Assembly (NCBI GenBank): GCA_964614375.1
Contig: CAZTLI010000210.1
Coordinates: 1 to 9,082, forward strand
Direction of reading: 5' to 3'
Origin: CAZTLI01 sp964614375
Lineage (GTDB): Bacteria; Chloroflexota; Anaerolineae; Aggregatilineales; Phototrophicaceae
Length of the DNA stretch: 9,082 nucleotides
Notes under the pieces: generated by a model
Told to the model about the DNA's origin: nothing
Seen by the model: only the letters and a program-made list of their open reading frames with translations
Database searches by the model: none
Shown: piece by piece, positions 1-6,329 of the stretch
Layout: each line of letters starts with the position of its first letter
Position numbering within the stretch: the stretch's first letter is position 1
Position numbers and translations under genes: made by a program

Positions 1-34
1 CTCCCCTGAGCCAACGCTGGAGAAATTAATACCT

Positions 35-2695
35 ATGGCATCTGCACTAGAAACGCTCATCAAAATCCTGAAGCTCGAACGCGAACAGGGGTATAAAGAC
101 ACCGCAGTCATTGGCGGATTTAGCGCCTATCGCAATAACTGGATGAAAGAGGCACACGCACAGGCACGCATCCCCCAGCATCATGCCCTCGTTGATGAAA
201 TCGGCGCGTTATTGGCGGAATACGGCGACGTAGACAATAAAACCGAACGGCACAAACAAGTGTCATACATGCTAGACCGCATCACCGGGCGCGTGCCGCC
301 GCCGCCAGAATACCGCGAAAAAGAAAAAGAATATACCAGTGAATCGCATGAATTTATTGAACAAACAGCCCCGCAGCAGACCAAAACGCGCGACCACACA
401 AAACCAGAAGCAGTCGCCGAACAACCTCGCAAATCAAAGCCAGAAGACCCGCGCCGGCCTAAAGAGCCTCGAAGCACATCGCAATCACCGCGTCGAGACA
501 ATCGAGCTGGCAATCGCCCACCAACCGGTGGGCAAATGGACATCGCGCCTAAACCACGCCTGGCCCGCGCGCCACGTCGTCCCCGCCCACAAATCGACCC
601 GGACGAAGCCGCCGACATTATGCGCGGTCTCAAGGCGTCAGTCACCACCATTCGCGGCGTAGGAGACAAACTAGCCGAAGATTTACAACCCGCTGGTATA
701 GAGACCATTAACGATTTACTGTTCTATTTGCCCCGTCGTTATGATGATTACACCGAATTGACCTATATCAGCCGTTTGCAGCCTGAACAGGTGGTCACCA
801 TTATCGGGACAGTCATCAAAACCGAAGTCCGCGTCGGACGCAACGGACGCAAAGACTTTGTGATGGTGATAGACGATGGCTCGGCGCAATTGTTGGTCTT
901 GTTCTTTGGGCAGCACTTCCTCATCCGCACCATTCGCAAAGGCGAACAAATCGTCCTCAGCGGCAAAACGTCGATTTTCGGCAATCGCCTACAAATGACC
1001 AATCCCGAATGGGAAAAACTGGATAACGAAAATCTACACACGACTGGAATCGTGCCCGTTTATCCTCTCGTGGGCAATCTCAAAGCGCGTAGTCTACGCC
1101 GTCTGATGAAACGGGTTGTCGATTACTGGGCGGAACGCATCCCCGACTATATCCCGGAAGCAACACTTGAACGCGCCGATCTGGGTGATTTAGGGTGGGC
1201 GCTCAAAAATCTCCACTTTCCCGAAAGTATGGATCATCTGGAACATGCGCGCCGCCGCTTTATTTTCGATGAACTGCTGCTGCTGCAATTGGCTGTGCTT
1301 GCCAATCGGTTTGAGTGGCAGCGTGTGCCCGGCGAGCCGCTAGAGGTCACAGACGATTTTCTGGAAACCTTCGTTTCCCGTGTCTTTCCCTTTGAGCTGA
1401 CGCCGGCCCAACAGCGCGCCATTGCCGACATCCGGCGCGATGTGACGGGTGAGCTGCCCATGAATCGCCTATTACAGGGCGATGTCGGCGCGGGCAAAAC
1501 CGCCGTCGCTGCTGTCGCGATGGCGATGGCGTATGCTAATCGTAAGCAGTCGGCGATTATGGCCCCGACCAGCATTCTGGCGGAGCAGCATTATCGGGGT
1601 ATCACTGCGCTGGTCGATAGCATGCCCGATTCGCTGCTGAACGATGGCTATAAACCCGTGATTGCCCTGTTGACCAGCGCCCTCAACCCGGCGGAACGCG
1701 AATCTATTTATCGCGGTATGGCGGACGGGTCGATTGATATGGTCATTGGCACGCACGCGCTAATTCAAGATCGCGTTGAATTTAAAGACCTCGCGGTTGT
1801 GGTGATTGATGAACAGCATCGCTTTGGTGTGGAACAACGCAAAACGCTGCGCGGCAAAGGCACAAATCCACATTTATTAGTCATGACCGCGACGCCCATT
1901 CCGCGCACCCTGGCCTTGACGATTTATGCCGACCTCGACCTCTCGATACTCGATGAAAAACCACCGGGACGCCAACCGATCCAAACCCGTGTGGTGGAAC
2001 TCGTCGCCCGCGAACGCATCAACAGTTTCGTTGAATCTCAACTCGAACAGGGGCGGCAAGCCTTTATTGTGCATCCATTGGTTGAGGCATCAGAAAAGAT
2101 AGAGGCTGCATCCGCATTAGAGGCGTTTGAACGTTTGAGCAAGGTCTTTTTCCGCTATCGTGTGTGTTTGCTGCATGGACGTATGAAACCCACCGAAAAA
2201 GATGAGGTCATGGCAGCGTTCGCCAATCATGAATACGATGTCATGGTCACCACCTCTGTTGCCGAAGTGGGAGTGGACGTGCCCAACGCCAGTGTGATGA
2301 TTATCGAGGGCGCAAATCGCTTCGGCCTGGCACAGTTACATCAGTTCCGGGGACGTGTCGGGCGTGGCGAACACCAATCGTATTGTTTGCTCGTGCCAGA
2401 TTCCAGTTCGCCCGAAGCGAACGAGCGTCTACAAGCGATGGAAAATATCGATGATGGCTTCAAACTCGCCGAAATTGACTGGAAATTGCGCGGCGCGGGC
2501 GATCTGGTCGGCACACGGCAAAGCGGTGGACGCAAATTGATTCTGGCGGAATTGATGACGCCCGAACTGGTCGAAATCGCGCAGCGGGAATCCCGCACCA
2601 TCTATGAAGAAGACCCGGAACTCAATCAGCCTGAACATCGTTTGTTGGCGCAGCGCGTCCGTATGCTGCATAATCCTGATTCGGATGTGAGTTAG
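35..2695 (+). CDS. recG: ATP-dependent DNA helicase RecG with long N-terminal extension
   Basis: RecG is a double-stranded DNA translocase that reverses stalled replication forks and remodels branched DNA. The 886 residues exceed the roughly 690 of E. coli RecG. Residues 1-85 form a charged helical region, about 86-195 is a Pro/Arg/Lys/Glu-rich linker, and the wedge (OB-fold) domain starts near 203 with a helix-hairpin-helix-like IRGVGDKLAEDL. The helicase core shows Walker A GDVGAGKT (482-489), motif II DEQHRFG (from D592), motif III TATPIPRT (from T618) and motif VI QFRGRVGRG (from Q770). The RecG-specific TRG region follows (LRGAGDLVGTRQ, 818-829). A weak GGAG precedes the ATG by about 11 nt. 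The frame stays open upstream to the window edge with no stop, so an earlier start cannot be excluded, although family members commonly begin near this point. The next gene, coaD, is 73 nt downstream. Confidence 0.96.
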   Translation: MASALETLIKILKLEREQGYKDTAVIGGFSAYRNNWMKEAHAQARIPQHHALVDEIGALLAEYGDVDNKTERHKQVSYMLDRITGRVPPPPEYREKEKEYTSESHEFIEQTAPQQTKTRDHTKPEAVAEQPRKSKPEDPRRPKEPRSTSQSPRRDNRAGNRPPTGGQMDIAPKPRLARAPRRPRPQIDPDEAADIMRGLKASVTTIRGVGDKLAEDLQPAGIETINDLLFYLPRRYDDYTELTYISRLQPEQVVTIIGTVIKTEVRVGRNGRKDFVMVIDDGSAQLLVLFFGQHFLIRTIRKGEQIVLSGKTSIFGNRLQMTNPEWEKLDNENLHTTGIVPVYPLVGNLKARSLRRLMKRVVDYWAERIPDYIPEATLERADLGDLGWALKNLHFPESMDHLEHARRRFIFDELLLLQLAVLANRFEWQRVPGEPLEVTDDFLETFVSRVFPFELTPAQQRAIADIRRDVTGELPMNRLLQGDVGAGKTAVAAVAMAMAYANRKQSAIMAPTSILAEQHYRGITALVDSMPDSLLNDGYKPVIALLTSALNPAERESIYRGMADGSIDMVIGTHALIQDRVEFKDLAVVVIDEQHRFGVEQRKTLRGKGTNPHLLVMTATPIPRTLALTIYADLDLSILDEKPPGRQPIQTRVVELVARERINSFVESQLEQGRQAFIVHPLVEASEKIEAASALEAFERLSKVFFRYRVCLLHGRMKPTEKDEVMAAFANHEYDVMVTTSVAEVGVDVPNASVMIIEGANRFGLAQLHQFRGRVGRGEHQSYCLLVPDSSSPEANERLQAMENIDDGFKLAEIDWKLRGAGDLVGTRQSGGRKLILAELMTPELVEIAQRESRTIYEEDPELNQPEHRLLAQRVRMLHNPDSDVS

Positions 2696-2768
2696 AACAT
2701 CCATCGAAGCGGCATCATCGGGCATCAATTTATTATTTTGTTGCCACACCATTTTGGAGTAGGATGGC

Positions 2769-3251
2769 ATGATTCGTAAAGCCCTCTATCCGGCGACACT
2801 TGACCCGATTCATAACGGGCATATCGATGTCGCGATTCGCGCGGCGAATTTATTTGATGAAGTGGTCGTCGCGGTTTATGGCGAACCCAAAAAAACGCTC
2901 CTATTCAGCGTTGAAGAGCGAATGAAGCTCGCAGACCGGGCATTTGAGGACTTTGGTAACATTTCAGTTGCGAAATATTCAGGTTTAACAGTAAACTATG
3001 CACAGGCCATTGGCGCGATGGCGGTCATTCGTGGCCTGCGCGTCTTTGGTGATTTTGAGTTTGAGTTTCGTATGGGGCTTGCCAATAAAAAACTCGCGCC
3101 CGGCATCGAGTCCGTTTTTATCATGGCGGACGAGAAGCACATTTATATCAGTTCCAGTACAATACGAGAAATCGCGGAACTGGGCGGCGATGTGAGCAGC
3201 ATGGTGCCCCCCTATGTTGCCGAGGCTTTATCAAACCGTTTCGGCGACTAG
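2769..3251 (+). CDS. coaD: Pantetheine-phosphate adenylyltransferase (PPAT)
   Basis: CoaD transfers AMP from ATP to 4'-phosphopantetheine to give dephospho-CoA, the penultimate step of CoA synthesis, in the cytoplasm. The length of 160 residues is normal. Visible family signatures are the nucleotidyltransferase motif around T10 and H18 (DPIHNGH), K42, the IRGLR loop with R88 and R91 followed by DFEFEF, and ISSSTIRE (127-134) near the C-terminus with GGDVSSMVPP. The usual PG[ST]FDP at the active-site entrance reads PATLDP here, replacing the common Gly and Phe, while catalytic T10 and H18 remain. GGAG lies 9 nt before the ATG at 2769. An ATG five bases upstream (2764) runs into a stop after two codons and is not the start. 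It probably shares a transcript with recG and the coiled-coil gene 51 nt downstream. Confidence 0.95.
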   Translation: MIRKALYPATLDPIHNGHIDVAIRAANLFDEVVVAVYGEPKKTLLFSVEERMKLADRAFEDFGNISVAKYSGLTVNYAQAIGAMAVIRGLRVFGDFEFEFRMGLANKKLAPGIESVFIMADEKHIYISSSTIREIAELGGDVSSMVPPYVAEALSNRFGD

Positions 3252-3268
3252 TCATCACCCTTAATATG

Positions 3269-3282
3269 CCCCGAATACGGGG
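3269..3282 (+). repeat. Short intergenic hairpin
   Basis: CCCCG (3269-3273) and CGGGG (3278-3282) form a perfect 5-bp stem with a 4-nt AATA loop. It lies between coaD and the next gene, 9 nt before the GGAGGA ribosome binding site. No T-run follows, so it is not an intrinsic terminator. It might protect or process the transcript, or be chance. Confidence 0.3.
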
Positions 3283-3302
3283 GACAACCACGGAGGAAGC
3301 CG

Positions 3303-3851
3303 ATGGATATTCAACATCTGGTAGACCGCCTCGAAGATTTAATTGACGAAGGGCGGCACATCTTTGGGACAAAATATACAATGGTTGACGAGGAGCGCGC
3401 ACTGGAAATTATCGACCAGATGCGAATCTCCATTCCCGAAGAAATTGAAAAGGCGGCGCGCATTCTGGCCGAACGTGACCGCGTACTGGCACAAGCCAAT
3501 GAAGAAGCCGCGCGCATTATGCAACAGTCGCGTGAAAAAGGCAAAGAACTCATTGACCGCGAATCAACCGTGCAGATGGCCCAATCCCGCGCAGCAGGCA
3601 TCATCGACAAGGCCCGCGAAGAAGCCCTGCGTATCACCGGCGAAGCCGACCAGTATGTCGCGCAGGTGCTGGCGCATCTGGAACAACATCTGCTCAAGAA
3701 TTTGAATACCGTCCGCAATGGTATCAACGAAGTCGTCCGCACCAATCATCAACCGCGCGGTCAAGCCACGATGCCACCGCACCCGTCTGAGCTTCAAGAA
3801 CAGGAAATGATCGAGGTCGATATATTGTCCGATGCCGATGCCCAGCAATAA
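3303..3851 (+). CDS. DivIVA / ATP-synthase-b-like coiled-coil protein
   Basis: This is a cytoplasmic coiled-coil protein of 182 residues, belonging to a family found next to coaD in Chloroflexota and Actinobacteria and variously labelled ATP synthase subunit b-like or cell-division initiation (DivIVA/SepIVA-like). Residues 1-48 carry the N-terminal signature with VDEERALEIIDQMR and IPEEI. Residues about 46-142 are a long amphipathic helix rich in Ala, Glu and Arg with repeated A-R-E-E-A units, interrupted only by short polar stretches. Residues 143-182 are Pro/Gln-rich and then acidic, probably unstructured. There is no membrane segment, so it is not a true F0 b subunit. Start choice is firm: GGAGGA lies 6 nt before the ATG. 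It follows coaD by 51 nt and is the last gene before the terminator at 3880. A role in growth or septum placement is inferred from relatives; the exact function is unknown. Confidence 0.85.
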   Translation: MDIQHLVDRLEDLIDEGRHIFGTKYTMVDEERALEIIDQMRISIPEEIEKAARILAERDRVLAQANEEAARIMQQSREKGKELIDRESTVQMAQSRAAGIIDKAREEALRITGEADQYVAQVLAHLEQHLLKNLNTVRNGINEVVRTNHQPRGQATMPPHPSELQEQEMIEVDILSDADAQQ

Positions 3852-3879
3852 AATGCGAATCCGCACCACACTATAAATG

Positions 3880-3905
3880 AAGAGTGTCGTAAGGCGCTCT
3901 TTTTT
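3880..3905 (+). terminator. Intrinsic terminator of the recG-coaD operon
   Basis: AAGAGTG (3880-3886) pairs with CGCTCTT (3895-3901) through one G-U pair, leaving an 8-nt loop. The descending arm runs into six T residues (3900-3905). It lies 28 nt after the stop codon of the coiled-coil gene. Confidence 0.85.
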
Positions 3906-3991
3906 GTTGTGGATTAACAGCCAGCACCCACGATAACTACACAAACGACGACAACGCCTTGAAAATCTGATAGTGTGTAACATCAGCGAAC

Positions 3992-4022
3992 AAAAATCAG
4001 GGACGAACGTCTCGCCCCTGAT
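3992..4022 (-). terminator. Intrinsic terminator of the 16S rRNA methyltransferase gene
   Basis: Read on the minus strand, ATCAGGGGCGA pairs with TCGTCCCTGAT (11 bp including one G-U) around the loop GACGT, and the arm continues into a run of T residues (complement of 3992-3996). It starts 20 nt after the methyltransferase stop codon and faces the plus-strand terminator at 3880-3905. The 86 bases between the two hold nothing I can recognise. Confidence 0.88.
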
Positions 4023-4042
4023 GTAACGTTGATAAGGCTTAG

Positions 4043-4645
4043 CTATGCGCGCCTTTGACCACGCAAATGGATGGCGCGCGGGTCGCGTCCATAGGCCAAC
4101 CGCTTCGCCCACGTCGTTGGACAGGTTCGCAGGTCGTGCATTGCTAAACGCGCTGGTGATGACATAACAAATCCATGCGAGTCTAATACTCGGCGCACGC
4201 GATCTGCACCCGCCTCTAACGACCAACCCGCTTCCGCCAGCGCGCCACCATTCAACCGCACATCGAATTCAGCATCACGACGCGCAATTTGTGATAGTCC
4301 GTGCAACAAGTCCGGGTCATCATCCAGCAGCCCGGTCAATAAACTGCCCCACGGAAAGTTGATCGTGATGTGATTCGCCAGACCATACAATGGTGATGGC
4401 AGAGCCTGCGCGCTGGCAATGACGAACAACGCATTCTCCGGCGCGCGCCGCGAAACCTTGTTCAGATTCTCACGACAGGCATCAATACCAATCACAAATG
4501 TCTCTGGGCAGGTCTGCGCGACATGCTGAACATAGCGTCCATCGCCTGTGCCAATGTCGATATGAAGCGCGTCGTATCCAATTGTCTTGCGTGCAAACGC
4601 CAATGCGTCTATATACGAGGTCTGTTTGCCTCGGATGAGTTCCAT
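4043..4645 (-). CDS. 16S rRNA (adenine-1408 N1) methyltransferase, KamB/NpmA family
   Basis: KamB and NpmA methylate N1 of A1408 in the decoding site of 16S rRNA with SAM and thereby block several aminoglycosides. This 200-residue protein shares with NpmA, as I recall that sequence, the SAM motif HIDIGTGDGR (28-37; D30), GID (53-55) with following REN, FVIASAQALP (74-83), the FPWGSLL loop (97-103) and TTWAKRLAYGR (177-187). W99 and W179 match the two NpmA tryptophans (107, 197) that hold the flipped adenine; T177, R182 and R187 match its other rRNA-contacting positions, while NpmA R207 aligns with P189. Family length is about 210-220. The start is firm: AGGAGG 6 nt before the ATG. That site is enclosed in a hairpin. 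The gene stands alone between two terminators. Whether it protects the host from aminoglycosides or is a housekeeping modifier is unknown; another target adenine is possible. Confidence 0.85.
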   Translation of the reverse strand: MELIRGKQTSYIDALAFARKTIGYDALHIDIGTGDGRYVQHVAQTCPETFVIGIDACRENLNKVSRRAPENALFVIASAQALPSPLYGLANHITINFPWGSLLTGLLDDDPDLLHGLSQIARRDAEFDVRLNGGALAEAGWSLEAGADRVRRVLDSHGFVMSSPARLAMHDLRTCPTTWAKRLAYGRDPRAIHLRGQRRA

Positions 4646-4650
4646 TTTTT

Positions 4651-4702
4651 GCCTCCTGTTTTGTCGTGTTGTCGAAGTGTGGAAAGAGACAAAACAGAAG
4701 GC
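4651..4702 (-). promoter_or_regulatory. Shine-Dalgarno-sequestering hairpin in the methyltransferase leader
   Basis: On the minus-strand transcript, GCCTTCTGTTTTGTC (4702-4688) and GACAAAACAGGAGGC (4665-4651) form a continuous 15-bp stem (14 Watson-Crick pairs and one G-U) with a 22-nt loop. The 3' arm contains the whole AGGAGG (4657-4652), and only five A residues separate the stem from the ATG. Every base of the ribosome binding site is therefore paired, and translation should be low unless the stem is opened. The stem is followed by A residues rather than T in the transcript, so it is not a terminator. The pairing is read directly; regulation is inferred, by analogy with attenuated erm/cat leaders. 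A protein-binding DNA palindrome is the main alternative. Confidence 0.75.
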
Positions 4703-4717
4703 GGCGCGCGGGCACGA

Positions 4718-4738
4718 CTACACTCTGCCACTGTGTAG
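4718..4738 (-). repeat. Small inverted repeat in the methyltransferase leader
   Basis: CTACAC (4718-4723) and GTGTAG (4733-4738) form a 6-bp inverted repeat with a 9-nt spacer, 15 nt upstream of the Shine-Dalgarno hairpin. A TTGACG at 4757-4752 could be a -35 element, but the sequence 17 nt further on (ACAGTG) is a poor -10. The repeat may be an operator, an extra leader hairpin or chance. Confidence 0.3.
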
Positions 4739-4789
4739 CTGCGTCAGGCACCGTCAAGTTCTTCGGGTGCGGGTTTTTTCTTGAAGCGG

Positions 4790-4824
4790 AAAAACGCAAA
4801 ACAGACCCGGAGGGCCTCAGGGTC
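4790..4824 (-). terminator. Probable terminator after the aldo/keto reductase gene
   Basis: On the minus strand, GACCC-t-GAG-gcc-CTC-c-GGGTC (4824-4804) is a hairpin with one internal mismatch. It is followed by a broken T-rich stretch, TGTTTTGCGTTTTT, down to 4790. It lies about 140 nt after the reductase stop codon and would separate that transcript from the methyltransferase. The interrupted T-run makes it weaker than the other two terminators. It could also act as a leader attenuator if transcription starts upstream of it. Confidence 0.5.
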
Positions 4825-4965
4825 ATCTATGCGTAATGTGAGGTTTACGGATTAACAGGGCGGACGTGCCATGTTTTCCATGAGTTGTGCTTTCTAGCTC
4901 AAAATATCGCCATCACAGCATAGCACGAAAACATTTTTGGCGTCAATCCACCCTGAAATTGTGGT

Positions 4966-5946
4966 TTAACTGTGTCCTAAAATCGCGTGCGGGACATAGG
5001 GTTCTTCGATATAGGCCATGTCTTCCGCGCTCATCTCGATGTCGGTGGCGGCGATGGCCTCATCGAGCTGGTACATTTTACTCGCGCCAATGATGGGACT
5101 GCTAATACCGGGTTTATGCAGCATCCACGCCAAAGCAATTTGTGCGGCAGAGACGCCCTTCTGCCCGGCGACTTCCTTCACACGGTCAACTACATCCCAA
5201 TCTGCATCCTGAAAGTACATATTGTGGGCGAAGTCATCGGTCTTTGCGCGAGAGGTTTCGCCACTTTTGTCGCGGGTGCGATTGCCCGCCAGAAAACCAC
5301 GCGCCAGAGGACTCCAGGGGATGAGTCCGACACCTGTCGCCACACAGAACGGGTTCATCTCGCGTTCTTCTTCGCGATAGACGAGATTATAGTGATTCTG
5401 CATCGACACGAATTTCGTCCAGCCATTTTGCTCCGCCACGAACTGCATTTGCGCGAACTGCCACGTATACATGCTGGACGCGCCGATATAACGCGCCTTG
5501 CCCGCTTTGACGACATCATGCAGGGCTTCCATCGTTTCTTCAATCGGTGTGTTCGGGTCGTAGCGATGAATTTGATACAAATCAACGTAATCCATCTCCA
5601 ACCGCTTGAGCGACGCATCTATCGCATCCATAATGTGCTTGCGCGATAGGCCGCCCTGATTGGGCTTTCGTCCCAGCGGGAAGAATACTTTAGTCGCGAC
5701 CACGACTTCGTCCCGGCTGGCACATTCACGCAGCAGTCGTCCGGTAATTTCTTCGCTAACTCCGATTGAATAGACATTGGCTGTATCGAAAAAATTAATG
5801 CCCGCTTCATAGGCACGATGGACAAAAGGTCGTCCCTCTTCTTCGTTCAATATCCAATCGCGCCAGCGTTTCGAGCCATACGTCATCATCCCCAGACAAA
5901 TGCGCGAAACACGCAGACCCGTAGTGCCAAGATTGACATACTCCAT
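4966..5946 (-). CDS. Aldo/keto reductase, YajO-like
   Basis: This is an NADPH-dependent aldo/keto reductase with a TIM-barrel fold, cytoplasmic. Numbered from the ATG (326 residues), the catalytic tetrad is D54, Y59 (DTANVYS), K86 (ATKVF) and H127 (QIHRYD). The cofactor-binding end has PIIGASKMYQLDEAI. NTPIEETMEALHDVVKAGKA and the NHYNLVYREEEREM stretch closely match what I remember of E. coli YajO, which is annotated as able to form 1-deoxyxylulose 5-phosphate; the true substrate here is not deducible. A GTG at 5949 sits just before the ATG at 5946. The ATG is preferred because AGGGAC lies 6 nt before it and relatives begin MxYxxLG. The gene has its own extended -10 promoter at 5995-6003, so it need not depend on the upstream rlmN cluster. 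Confidence 0.92.
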   Translation of the reverse strand: MEYVNLGTTGLRVSRICLGMMTYGSKRWRDWILNEEEGRPFVHRAYEAGINFFDTANVYSIGVSEEITGRLLRECASRDEVVVATKVFFPLGRKPNQGGLSRKHIMDAIDASLKRLEMDYVDLYQIHRYDPNTPIEETMEALHDVVKAGKARYIGASSMYTWQFAQMQFVAEQNGWTKFVSMQNHYNLVYREEEREMNPFCVATGVGLIPWSPLARGFLAGNRTRDKSGETSRAKTDDFAHNMYFQDADWDVVDRVKEVAGQKGVSAAQIALAWMLHKPGISSPIIGASKMYQLDEAIAATDIEMSAEDMAYIEEPYVPHAILGHS

Positions 5947-5994
5947 CACAGTCCCTCACTATTCACTTGAGTAACACTATCTGTAACAACGGGG

Positions 5995-6003
5995 ATTATA
6001 ACA
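5995..6003 (-). promoter_or_regulatory. Extended -10 promoter of the aldo/keto reductase gene
   Basis: The minus strand reads TGTTATAAT, a perfect TATAAT with the extended-TG element. There is no good -35 at the right distance, as expected for extended -10 promoters. It would give a leader of about 40 nt before the ATG at 5946. CACTAT occurs twice (5957-5962 and 5975-5980) between the promoter and the gene, possibly by chance. Confidence 0.6.
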
Positions 6004-6040
6004 GCTTTGGGGACACAACCTGAAAATTGGTCTGCATGAT

Positions 6041-6283
6041 CTAATCTGATTGATGTGCTTCTGCCGCCACAGCCATGCGCGCACGAATCCGCCGCTGGTC
6101 TTCTTCATCATACGTGTCAAAGCCTTCTGGCAGCGCTGCATAATCGACCAATCGCCGGCCATACACATTATTGGCAGCAAATGTGTGGTTATAGACCGCA
6201 CCAAAGTCGAATGGCACCGAGTCGTCGTCATGCAGATGGGCATTCACGCCCCGAAATTGATTGTCGCGAAAGTAGATAGGCAT
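6041..6283 (-). CDS. Small protein resembling a DUF4058 protein lacking its middle
   Basis: This is an 80-residue cytoplasmic protein without signal peptide or membrane segment. AAGGTGG lies 7 nt before the ATG, so it is probably translated. Residues 1-17 (MPIYFRDNQFRGVNAHL) resemble the start of Chloroflexota DUF4058-type proteins. Residues 22-70 (SVPFDFGAVYNHTF, then NVYGRRLVDY and an acidic YDEEDQRRIRARM helix) resemble the end of the same family, where a V-P-[LF]-D-x-x-A-V block precedes a Tyr-rich segment and an acidic helix. Members known to me are over 200 residues, so the centre seems to be deleted in frame. This comparison is from memory and is not secure. The gene follows rlmN by 46 nt and may be cotranscribed with it. 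Function unknown. Confidence 0.6.
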   Translation of the reverse strand: MPIYFRDNQFRGVNAHLHDDDSVPFDFGAVYNHTFAANNVYGRRLVDYAALPEGFDTYDEEDQRRIRARMAVAAEAHQSD

Positions 6284-6329
6284 CGGCTCACCACCTTTTT
6301 GCCTCTATCATAAGTACACTTTTCGCATT

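Larger units (their letters stand above)
4646..4965 (-). other. 320-base intergenic region between the aldo/keto reductase and methyltransferase genes
   Basis: This stretch holds no convincing gene. From the reductase end it contains about 140 bases with no clear signal, the probable terminator (4824-4790), a possible -35 TTGACG (4757-4752), a small inverted repeat (4718-4738) and the hairpin over the ribosome binding site (4702-4651). CAAAACAGA occurs at 4690-4698 and again at 4797-4805, so its complement in the RNA offers two competing partners for the Shine-Dalgarno arm. A 114-codon frame from an ATG at 4826 crosses the methyltransferase start in another frame. It has no ribosome binding site and resembles nothing I know. 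Confidence 0.5.

Noticed and set aside
181..708. 175-codon minus-strand frame opposite recG
   Set aside because: Its Ser/Arg/Gly-rich composition mirrors the basic linker of RecG; it is a shadow frame.
2764..2772. ATG at 2764 as the coaD start
   Set aside because: It reaches a stop after two codons; the ATG at 2769 is in the CoaD frame with good spacing from GGAG.
4651..4702. Inverted repeat as an intrinsic terminator
   Set aside because: The T-run lies on the wrong side for the plus strand, and on the minus strand the stem is followed by A residues. It also encloses the ribosome binding site, so a control role fits better.
4660..4740. Mimicry of the 16S decoding-site helix in the methyltransferase leader (autoregulation)
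   Set aside because: Only scattered short matches to the A1408 region were seen, with no matching internal-loop architecture.
4748..4779. Plus-strand terminator: GCACC/GGTGC stem followed by GGGTTTTTT
   Set aside because: The stem is only 5 bp, and no plus-strand gene lies upstream after the terminator at 3880-3905.
4482..4826. 114-codon minus-strand frame crossing the methyltransferase start
   Set aside because: It has no ribosome binding site, resembles no known protein and overlaps the well-supported methyltransferase in another frame. It was considered as a leader peptide but is too long and does not end before the gene.
4987..5649. 220-codon plus-strand frame opposite the aldo/keto reductase
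   Set aside because: It is antisense to a gene with a complete catalytic tetrad, and the translated sequence has no recognisable domain.
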